Of a DNA stretch of 64,000 nucleotides, positions 55,924 through 64,000 are shown one piece after another. The position numbers and the translations under genes were made by a program. Origin of the DNA: Skermanella pratensis (lineage in GTDB: Bacteria > Pseudomonadota > Alphaproteobacteria > Azospirillales > Azospirillaceae); NCBI RefSeq assembly GCF_008843145.1, contig NZ_CP030265.1:3272001-3336000 (forward strand). The letters are read 5' to 3'. Below the pieces are notes generated by a model, which was not told the origin of the DNA, did no database searches, and saw only the letters and a list, made by a program, of their open reading frames with translations. Each line of letters begins with the position of its first letter. Positions within the stretch are counted from its first letter, which is position 1.

Positions 55924-56976
55924 TCACGGCGACCGCCGGATGCGGTAGCGGACCAGGAAGGACGACACCAGCACGCACAGCAGGCTGACCGCGACCAGCA
56001 CCTCCGCGATATAGTTCGGCACCGGCACGGTCCGGCTCATGGCGTCGGCGCCGACGAACACCGCCGCCACGAACACCGACGCCGCGACCACGCCCAGCGG
56101 GTGGAGCTGGGCCAGCATCGCCACCACGATCCCGCTGTAGCCGAAGCCCGGCGACAGGTCGAGCGTCAGGTAGCCCCGCAGGCCGGCTATCTCGGCGGCA
56201 CCGGCCAGCCCGGCCAGCCCGCCCGACAGCACCGCCACCTTCAGCATCACCCGGTTGACCGGGATGCCGGCGAAGGCCGCCGCCGCCGGGTTGGCGCCGA
56301 CCGCCTTGATTTCGTATCCCCAGGTCGTCCGGGTGTTCATGATCCAAAGGGCCACCGCCGCGACCAGCGCCAGCACCAGCCCGGCATGCAGCCGCGACCG
56401 TTCCAGCAGGCGCGGCAGTTCCGCTTCCGGCAGGACCGGGGCGCTTTGCGGCCAGCCCATGCCCATCGGGTCCTTCAGCGGCCCTTCCAGCATCATGGAG
56501 ACGAACAGAAGCACCACGAAGTTCAGCAGCAGCGTGGTCACCACCTCATCGACGCCCAGCCTTGTCTTCAGCAACGTCGGGCCGACCAGCAGGGCCGACC
56601 CGGCCAGCGCGCCGCCGAGCAGCGCCGCCGGCAGCAGCGCCCAGCCCGGCAGGTCCAGAATGCCGCCGCCCAGCACGACGGCGACCAGCGCCCCGGCATA
56701 GAGCTGCCCCTCGGCGCCGATGTTCCACAGCTTCGCGCGGAACGCCACCGCCGCCGCCAGCCCGGTCAGCATCAGCGGCGTCGCCCGGGTCAGCGTCTCG
56801 GCCAGCGCGAAGCGGCTGCCCAGCGCGCCCTGGAACAACAGCGCGTACGCCTCCCCCACGCCGGTCCCGGTCCAGGCGATCAGCGCCGCGCACAGCGCCA
56901 GCGCCGCGACGACCGCGCCGGCCGGGGCCAGCACCCGCAAGGCCGCGGACGGGTGCGCCCTCGGTTCAAACCACAT
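55924..56976 (-). CDS. BMP-type ABC importer permease, first subunit
   Basis: 350 residues of the NupP/YufP-like family: FALAETLTRATPLMLTGLAA, FRAKLWNIGAEGQLYAGALV and GYEIKAVGANPAAAAFAGIP, which is the coupling helix, with about ten helices. It forms the channel with the partner permease. Its ATG at 56976 lies in the last of four 13-bp repeats that contain further ATG codons. It is preceded by the ATPase gene (stop at 57018). Confidence 0.9.
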   Translation of the reverse strand: MWFEPRAHPSAALRVLAPAGAVVAALALCAALIAWTGTGVGEAYALLFQGALGSRFALAETLTRATPLMLTGLAAAVAFRAKLWNIGAEGQLYAGALVAVVLGGGILDLPGWALLPAALLGGALAGSALLVGPTLLKTRLGVDEVVTTLLLNFVVLLFVSMMLEGPLKDPMGMGWPQSAPVLPEAELPRLLERSRLHAGLVLALVAAVALWIMNTRTTWGYEIKAVGANPAAAAFAGIPVNRVMLKVAVLSGGLAGLAGAAEIAGLRGYLTLDLSPGFGYSGIVVAMLAQLHPLGVVAASVFVAAVFVGADAMSRTVPVPNYIAEVLVAVSLLCVLVSSFLVRYRIRRSP

Positions 56977-57017
56977 CTTCAGGCCACATCTTCAGGCCAC
57001 ATCTTCAGGCCACATCC

Positions 57018-57020
<3 letters not shown>
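56972..57020. repeat. 13-bp tandem repeat at the ATPase/permease junction
   Basis: CACATCTTCAGGC occurs at 56972-56984, 56985-56997 and 56998-57010, with a fourth partial copy (CACATCCTCA) to 57020 that overlaps the ATPase stop. On the minus strand every unit contains an ATG. The upstream ATGs start 7-codon frames (MWPEDVA or MWPEDVV) that stop before or across the true permease start at 56976. Confidence 0.85.
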
Positions 57021-58562
<1,542 letters not shown>

Positions 58563-58573
58563 CCCGGGGCCGC

Positions 58574-59590
58574 CTACAGCGACGACTTGGGCTCGCCGTC
58601 GTTCACCTTCACGGTGAAAGCTCCGCTGCGGATCTGCTCCTCGCGCTCCCTGACCTTCGCCACCGCCTCCTCCGGGACCTTGCCCTCGAAGGTGCCGAGC
58701 GGCGCCAGGCTCGATCCCATGAACTTCATGGTGCTGAACTGGCCGTAATCCTCGCCGATGAACTTGCCCTCGCGCACCGCGGCGATGGCCCGGAAGATGG
58801 TCGGCTCCATGTGCCACAGGGCGCTCGCCACCACCGTCTCCGGGTATTGCGGCTGGGTGTCGATGACGTTGCCGATGGCCAGCTTGCCGCGCTCCTTGGC
58901 GGCGTCCGACACGCCGAAGCGCTCGGCGTACAGGATGTCGGCGCCCCGGTCGATCATCGCGAAGGCGGCTTCCTTGGCCTTGGGCGGATCGAACCACGAG
59001 CCGATGAAGCTGACCATGAACCGGATGTCGGGCTTCACCTCCCTGGCGCCGTCCATGAAGGCGTTCATCAGCCGGTTCACCTCGGGGATGGGGTAGCCGC
59101 CGACCATGCCGATGATGCCCGACTTGGACATGGCGCCCGCGATCATCCCGGTCAGGTAGGCCGGCTCCTGGATATAGTTGTCGAACACCGAGAAGTTGTT
59201 GGCGACCGGCCCGAAGCTCGACCCCATCAGGAAGGCGGTCTTGGGATAGTCCTTGGCGACCGCGCGCGCCGGCCGCTCGACCGCGAAGGCCTCGCCGACG
59301 ATCAGCTGCTGGCCGCCCTCGGCATACTGCCTCAGCACCCGCTCGTAGTCGGTCGCGGCGACGGACTCGGCCCAGACATACTCGATCTCGCCGCGGCCCT
59401 CGGCCTCCTTCAGGGCCTTGTGGATGCGGCCGACCCATTGCTGCTCGATCGGAACGGTGTAAACGCCCGCAACCTTGACCTTCGCCTGCGCCAGGGCGGC
59501 GCCGCTTCCCAGGGCCGCCGCGCCCGCCAGGGCTCCCGCCACCGCAAGCACGGTCCGCCGCCCGATCATCCGTCCCATCGTCTTCCCCAT
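58574..59590 (-). CDS. BMP-family nucleoside-binding protein
   Basis: 338 residues. A signal peptide with a twin-Arg stretch (MIGRRTVLAVAGALAGAAAL, then GSGAALAQA) precedes the Bmp/PnrA-type fold: VKVAGVYTVPIEQQWVGRIH, ATDYERVLRQYAEGGQQLIV, TGMIAGAMSKSGIIGMVGGY and AERFGVSDAAKERGKLAIGN. It delivers a nucleoside, purine or similar ligand to the two-permease ABC complex in the same operon. The start at 59590 could be four codons later. Its twin-Arg motif suggests Tat export is possible. Confidence 0.88.
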   Translation of the reverse strand: MGKTMGRMIGRRTVLAVAGALAGAAALGSGAALAQAKVKVAGVYTVPIEQQWVGRIHKALKEAEGRGEIEYVWAESVAATDYERVLRQYAEGGQQLIVGEAFAVERPARAVAKDYPKTAFLMGSSFGPVANNFSVFDNYIQEPAYLTGMIAGAMSKSGIIGMVGGYPIPEVNRLMNAFMDGAREVKPDIRFMVSFIGSWFDPPKAKEAAFAMIDRGADILYAERFGVSDAAKERGKLAIGNVIDTQPQYPETVVASALWHMEPTIFRAIAAVREGKFIGEDYGQFSTMKFMGSSLAPLGTFEGKVPEEAVAKVREREEQIRSGAFTVKVNDGEPKSSL

Positions 59591-59822
59591 TCCGTCAGCC
59601 CCTCGTAACCGGCATCATCGCGCCGGCACCCCAAGCAACCCCCATGCCATCCCGGCCATCAGCGGCGGTACGGGTGTTTCGGGCTGGTACTCGGGTACTC
59701 CGGCATGACGATTTCCCGGGCACCGCCTGCTTTCCAGGCGCTGGCGGGCGTAACCTAGCCTGGAAGATGCCGGCACGCTCCCGGCCAAAAGCGGTATGAC
59801 CAATAAACCGTCCAGCTCAGCC

Positions 59823-59838
59823 GTCCAGCATGCTGGAC
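59823..59838. promoter_or_regulatory. 16-bp perfect palindrome upstream of the BMP operon
   Basis: GTCCAGCATGCTGGAC is a perfect inverted repeat with no loop, in the 280-base gap between the BMP operon start and the end of the acyltransferase gene. It could be a dimeric repressor operator, about 235 bases before the BMP gene. The rest of the gap shows nothing else I can identify. Confidence 0.4.
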
Positions 59839-59870
59839 AGGTTAGAAAGCTATGTATACGGCCGGGCCGT

Positions 59871-61040
59871 TCACGGAACGGCCGACCTGAGTTCCTTGGC
59901 GGCAGGAATCCGGAAGGTCGGAAGATCGTTGAAGAACCTCTGCCCCGGCTTCTCGACCAGACGGTAGGTCAGTTCCGCGACGAGGACGACGGCGATCACG
60001 TATGCCAGCGTGAAGATGTCCATCATCCATGCTTCGCCGAACACCAGGACTTCCGCCTCGCCGCCGTCGCGCGCCAGGGACGACTTCAGCCGCCAGCCGG
60101 TCATCTTCTCGATGATGTTGGCCCCCTTCATCATCAATTCGATGCCGAAGCCGTGGATCATGTAAATGGAGAACGAGAGCTCTCCCAGCCTGCGCATGGG
60201 GCGGGTATTCAGCAGCCTCGTGAAGATCCCGCAGCCGGAGGCGAAGACATGGATCACGGCGCCGAACAGCAGCGGCGCGGCCATGCTCGCCGGACCGACG
60301 CCGACCAGGGAAACGAACAGGACCACGGCGACAAGGGATGCCGCCTCGGCCAGGGAACCGAACCGGGAGCCGGTACCGGCCGCTTCGTCTCCGGACCGGC
60401 GAAGCCGACAGACCAGGTGCCCGACGGTGAAGCCGAACAGGCAGCGGAGCACGCCGAACTCCTGCTGGGTGTCCATGTAGGTGGGCGAGAAGGTAAACAC
60501 GGCGAACGCGCCGGCGGTCGCCAGCACGCCCAGCACCACGGCGATCCGCGACCTGAAAGCCAGGAGCCCCACGGCGAAGATGGCATAGACGACGAACTCC
60601 GCGCTGATCGACCAGCTCGGCCCGTTCCACGACATGCCGATGTCGTGGATTCCGGTGGCATGGATGAGCAGGATGTTCGTGACCAGCGACGGAAGCGATG
60701 TTTCACCCGTGAACGGGGCATGGGAGGCATCGCCATACCAGCCGCTCAGCATCAGCTTCATCGTTTCGAGCGCGACGAAGAGAAACAGCACGAAAAGATG
60801 CAGCGGCCAGATCCGGCCGATCCGCCGAACCATGAATTCCGCTGCCGAGCCCCAGTCCAAGATCCTGCCGCCATAGGAGTGGGTTATGACAAAGCCGCTC
60901 AGCACGAAGAAAAAGTCGACGAACAGGTAACTGTTGCGAAGGAACGGAAGATCATAAAGATGCCCGAGCACCGGAAGGTGCATCAGGGCGACCAGGATGG
61001 CGCAGATTCCGCGCCAGCTGTCGAGAGAATGGAAACGCAC
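59871..61040 (-). CDS. Acyltransferase 3 family membrane protein (OafA-like)
   Basis: 389 residues, about ten helices. It opens MRFHSLDSWRGICAILVALM, with the catalytic His in MHLP, FVDFFFVLSGFVITHSYGGR, and the Arg-rich FMVRRIGRIWPLHLFVLFL, all typical of the family. PTRRLGELSFSIYMIHGFG and the terminal YRLVEKPGQRFF complete it. It transfers an acetyl or other acyl group to a sugar of an envelope polymer or lipid at the inner membrane. It is monocistronic and lies away from both sugar clusters. Confidence 0.9.
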   Translation of the reverse strand: MRFHSLDSWRGICAILVALMHLPVLGHLYDLPFLRNSYLFVDFFFVLSGFVITHSYGGRILDWGSAAEFMVRRIGRIWPLHLFVLFLFVALETMKLMLSGWYGDASHAPFTGETSLPSLVTNILLIHATGIHDIGMSWNGPSWSISAEFVVYAIFAVGLLAFRSRIAVVLGVLATAGAFAVFTFSPTYMDTQQEFGVLRCLFGFTVGHLVCRLRRSGDEAAGTGSRFGSLAEAASLVAVVLFVSLVGVGPASMAAPLLFGAVIHVFASGCGIFTRLLNTRPMRRLGELSFSIYMIHGFGIELMMKGANIIEKMTGWRLKSSLARDGGEAEVLVFGEAWMMDIFTLAYVIAVVLVAELTYRLVEKPGQRFFNDLPTFRIPAAKELRSAVP

Positions 61041-61216
61041 TGGTGCCTCCGAAGGTTATCGGAAACCGATCCCTGACCGGAACGGCGGTGCACCATGCTT
61101 TTTAAGAAAATGCGCGTAAACTGCTTTTCCGGGAACGGCCCAGGCCGTACCTCCCCTGCGACAAGCGCCGCAAGGAAGTACGTCGCTCAGGATCGCGAAA
61201 GGGTTGTCCGCCCCCT

Positions 61217-62416
61217 TCACGCCGAAAGCGCCGCCTGCCGCTCCCGTCTCGTACCGGCGGCGTACCACAGCGTCACCGCCAGCGCGGCCGCCAGGAACGG
61301 CAGGGCGCCGTAGTTGACCGCCTGCCAGCCCAGCGCATTGAGCAGGCCGGCGGACCCGAAGGAGGCGACGGCGGCGCAGGCCGCGATCGAGGTCTCGGCG
61401 AAGCCCTGCACCCTGCCGCGCTCCTCCGGGCGGTAGGACCGGGTCAGCAGGGTGGTTCCGGCGATATACATGAAGTTCCACCCCACGCCGAGCAGCACCA
61501 GGCCGGCCTGGAAGTTCAGCAACTGCTGGTCCCAGGCGGAGACGGCGGCGCTCAGGCCCAGGATCACGGTCCCCAGAGCCGCGATAGCCGGCGCTCCCAA
61601 GCGGTCGATCAGGCGCCCGGTGAAGAAGGACGGAACGAACATGCCCAGCACATGGGCTCGGATGGTACCGGCCGCGTCGCCGACGGTCAGGTTGCAAGCG
61701 ACCATGGCCAGCGGCGTGGCGTGCATCACCAGCACCATCACGGCATGGCCGACCGCCGCGCTCGCCAGGGCCGCCAGGAACACCGGCTGCCGGGCGATCT
61801 CGGCCATCGACCGCCCCTGCCCCGCCACCTCGGCCGCCTGCGCCTCCCGGGGCGCCATCAGGGCGAGCGGGATGAGCGTCAGGACGCTCAGCGCGGACAG
61901 TGCCAGGAACGAGCCGGCGAACAGCACCGGGGCGAACAGGTCCTTGGTCCACAAGGCCAGCGGCGGCGCGATCAGGGCCGCGACGATGCCGCCGGCAAGC
62001 ACCAGCGAGACGGCCCGGCCGCGCCGTTCGGGCTCCACCCTGTCCACTGCCGCCAGCCGGTAGTACTGGGCCGCGGCCTGGTGCGCTCCCAGGACGACGT
62101 TTCCCAGGCAGAAGATCAGGAAGTCGGCACGGAAGATCCCGACCGCGCAGATCACGCCCCCGGCCGCCCCGGCCAGCGCACCGGCATGGAAGCCCGCCCG
62201 GCGGCCGTGCCGCTGCATCAGCAGCGAGATGGGCCGGGCCAGCACGATGTTCGACACCATAAGCAGGCCCACGGGAAAGGTCGCGAGCGCCGCGACCGGC
62301 GCGATGGTTTGGCCGATCAGCCCGGTCAGCGTGATGCTGATCATCAGGCCGGCCCAGAACAGCGCTTGGCAGACGCAGAGAATCAGGGCGTCGCGGCCCT
62401 CGCGCAGGATCCACAT
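61217..62416 (-). CDS. MFS transporter
   Basis: 399 residues, about twelve helices in two six-helix halves. It opens MWILREGRDALILCVCQALF, then VGLLMVSNIVLARPISLLMQ with the basic loop RHGRRAGF; the second half has HVLGMFVPSFFTGRLIDRLG and RSYRPEERGRVQGFAETSIA. Substrate and coupling are unknown; the family exports drugs or metabolites. The nearest regulator is the GlxA-type gene just upstream on the same strand, 24 bases away, so the two may be a regulator-transporter pair. Confidence 0.88.
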   Translation of the reverse strand: MWILREGRDALILCVCQALFWAGLMISITLTGLIGQTIAPVAALATFPVGLLMVSNIVLARPISLLMQRHGRRAGFHAGALAGAAGGVICAVGIFRADFLIFCLGNVVLGAHQAAAQYYRLAAVDRVEPERRGRAVSLVLAGGIVAALIAPPLALWTKDLFAPVLFAGSFLALSALSVLTLIPLALMAPREAQAAEVAGQGRSMAEIARQPVFLAALASAAVGHAVMVLVMHATPLAMVACNLTVGDAAGTIRAHVLGMFVPSFFTGRLIDRLGAPAIAALGTVILGLSAAVSAWDQQLLNFQAGLVLLGVGWNFMYIAGTTLLTRSYRPEERGRVQGFAETSIAACAAVASFGSAGLLNALGWQAVNYGALPFLAAALAVTLWYAAGTRRERQAALSA

Positions 62417-62440
62417 GATACTCTCCCCGGGCAATGCGTT

Positions 62441-63409
62441 TCAGGCCGCCGGCACCGCCGCTTCGGCCCGGAAATGGCTGCGATAATCCTGCGGCGTCAC
62501 GCCGAGCCGGCGCAGGAAGGTCCGGCGCATGGTCTCGGCCGTTCCGAATCCCGCCGCCTCAGCGATCCGCTCCACCGGGTCTCGGGTGCGTTCCAGGCGG
62601 GCGCGGGCGGCGTCCAGGCGGGCGCCCTCGACGAACTTCTGGGGCGTCGTGCCGGTCTCCCGCAGGAAGACACGGGCGAAGTTGCGCGGGCTCATGCCGG
62701 CGCGGGCCGCCAGTTCCTCGACCCGGAGGTCCGCCGACGGGTTCGCGACGATCCGGTCCTGCACGGCGCGGACCGGCGACCCGGCGCCGGCCTCCGCCAT
62801 CACGTGGCTGCTGAACTGCGACTGCCCGCCCGGCCGCTTCAGGAACAGCACTAGCTGCCGCGCGATCTCCAGCGCCGCCCGGTGTCCCCGGTCCTCCTCG
62901 ACCATGGCCAGCGCCAGGTCCATGCCGGCCGTCACCCCGGCCGAGGTGTAGATGTCGCCGTCGCGGATATGCAGGGCGTCCGGCTCCAGCCGCACCCGCG
63001 GAAACGCCGCTCGGAACTCGTCGCACCGCGCCCAGTGCGTTACCGCCCGGCGTCCGTCGAGCAATCCCGCCGCGGCCAGCACGAAGGCGCCGGAACAGAC
63101 CGACCCGAGCCGCCGAACGCGCGGGCGCATTCCGTGAAGCCAATCATGGACGCGGGGATCCGCGGCAGGCGCTCCGACGCCGACGCCGCCCGCCACCAGA
63201 AGCGTATCGATCCCGCCGGAGACCTCCGCGAAGCCGCGCTCCGCGACGAGCTGCATGCCCGACGAGGTGCGCATCGGGCCGGCCTCCAGCCCGATGATCT
63301 CGACCGGATACCCGGCATGGCAGAACACCTGGAGCGGTCCGGCCACGTCGAGGATCTGGACATCGGGATAGGCCAGCACGGCCATGCGGGGGCGCGGGAT
63401 CGTCGTCAT
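62441..63409 (-). CDS. GlxA-type transcriptional regulator (DJ-1/PfpI plus AraC)
   Basis: 322 residues from ATG 63409. The N-terminal DJ-1/PfpI fold (about 7-180) has VQILDVAGPLQVFCHAGY and the nucleophile-elbow region LGSVCSGAFVLAAAGLLDGR with Cys. The C-terminal AraC helix-turn-helix pair is VEELAARAGMSPRNFARVFL and VERIAEAAGFGTAETMRRTF. In GlxA-like regulators the N-terminal domain binds a small ligand. Its position before the MFS gene suggests it controls that transporter. The frame is open 99 bases upstream, without homology. Confidence 0.9.
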   Translation of the reverse strand: MTTIPRPRMAVLAYPDVQILDVAGPLQVFCHAGYPVEIIGLEAGPMRTSSGMQLVAERGFAEVSGGIDTLLVAGGVGVGAPAADPRVHDWLHGMRPRVRRLGSVCSGAFVLAAAGLLDGRRAVTHWARCDEFRAAFPRVRLEPDALHIRDGDIYTSAGVTAGMDLALAMVEEDRGHRAALEIARQLVLFLKRPGGQSQFSSHVMAEAGAGSPVRAVQDRIVANPSADLRVEELAARAGMSPRNFARVFLRETGTTPQKFVEGARLDAARARLERTRDPVERIAEAAGFGTAETMRRTFLRRLGVTPQDYRSHFRAEAAVPAA

Positions 63410-63623
63410 GGCGGCAGTATCCCACCACCGCGAGGCTGGCAGCAATGACAAAGAGCCCACGCTTCCTGCCAACCCCAAGGCGCCACCCCGACTTTTCTCG
63501 GACGTCAATCCAATGGCGTAGGGCGGAGTACCGCACCGGCACCCCCACCGGGCGGAGTAGCGGTTCCGGGATTTTTACTACAATGCGCGGAGATGCACTC
63601 GACCAATCATCAATGGGATTGAA

Positions 63624-64000
63624 ATGAAGATCACCGGGCTCCTGCTGTCCACCGCCGGTTTCCTCGGCCTCACCGCCGGCGCCGTCCTCGAGTTCAGCAC
63701 CGGGAGCGGTCTCGACCGGCTGATCAATTACGGACTCGTGTCCGCCCTGCTCGACCATCGCATGCTGATCGTCCTGATCTCCGGCTTCGCCCTGGTCGCG
63801 GGCGCCGTGCTCTACGGCTTCGCGCTGACCCAGGAGGCGCTGGGCCGGATGACCGGAATGATCGGCGCCGCGATCGACGCCCCCGATACCTGCCCGGCGA
63901 TGCCGCTCCTGCTGACCACCCCCGTGGCGCCGCCGGCCGACATCACCGCCCCGCGCCCCGCTCCCGGCGGCACGATCCTGAAGATGATGCCCGAAAGCGT
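63624..64000 (+). CDS. Small membrane protein, 3' end off window
   Basis: The visible 125 residues start MKITGLLLSTAGFLGLTAGA at 63624, preceded by a purine-rich GGGATTGAA. Two hydrophobic segments are present (about 4-24, and LIVLISGFALVAGAVLYGFA at about 49-68), then a Pro/Ala-rich soluble tail. There is no recognised domain. The 214-base gap upstream (63410-63623) carries the divergent promoters. The 3' end is truncated by the window. Confidence 0.6.
   Translation, partial: MKITGLLLSTAGFLGLTAGAVLEFSTGSGLDRLINYGLVSALLDHRMLIVLISGFALVAGAVLYGFALTQEALGRMTGMIGAAIDAPDTCPAMPLLLTTPVAPPADITAPRPAPGGTILKMMPES

Overview
The window is high-GC alphaproteobacterial chromosome, most likely from Rhodospirillales/Azospirillaceae (a Skermanella- or Azospirillum-like organism; this is inference). 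The grounds are codon use, a PhyR-type general stress regulator, a ChvG/ChvI-like kinase/regulator pair, ParC beside RecO, and many sensor kinases. There is no rRNA operon, integrase, CRISPR array or plasmid/phage backbone.

Layout. 1-3185 (minus): end of an exopolysaccharide locus (Wzy-like polymerase, GT4 glycosyltransferase, truncated Wzz-like protein). 3435-8704 (plus): lone receiver, periplasmic sugar-binding-type lipoprotein and a large hybrid kinase, probably one sensory pathway. 8791-15030: metabolic and housekeeping genes (AstE/AspA-like hydrolase, ArsR regulator, N-formylglutamate hydrolase, HD protein, FabI, amidase, DUF2256, GlsB). 15111-18899: PhyR, a nuclease-fold protein and an ammonium transporter fused to a histidine kinase. 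19013-23742: EamA transporter and a lipoprotein/regulator/kinase operon. 24469-26776: three envelope stress-type membrane proteins. 26865-34709: HpaI-type aldolase and a second polysaccharide cluster (four glycosyltransferase/transferase genes, GalE, methyltransferase) with an odd tRNA inside it; one glycosyltransferase is frameshifted. 34719-41508: SDR, LivK-type binding protein, two PRC-barrel proteins, ParC, RecO.

41495-49300 is the accessory region. It holds a 51-bp-repeat gene interrupted in frame by a MITE, a complete ISAs1-family insertion sequence with a 9-bp target duplication, Rpn-nuclease remnants on both sides of a TIR-NB-ARC-TPR gene, and small frameshifted unknown genes. The TIR-NB-ARC-TPR protein is the best candidate for an immune or anti-phage system; its TPR region is six nearly identical 126-bp units.

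49501-64000: acyl-CoA synthetase, MsrA, AI-2E-family permease, CsbD, a nested palindrome/MITE, a BMP-type nucleobase ABC importer with a CodA-like deaminase, an acyltransferase, an MFS transporter, a GlxA-type regulator and a truncated small membrane protein.

Functions are from motif recognition by eye; no database search was made. Three genes carry single-base frameshifts, two clearly in runs of C, so sequencing error must be considered as well as gene decay.
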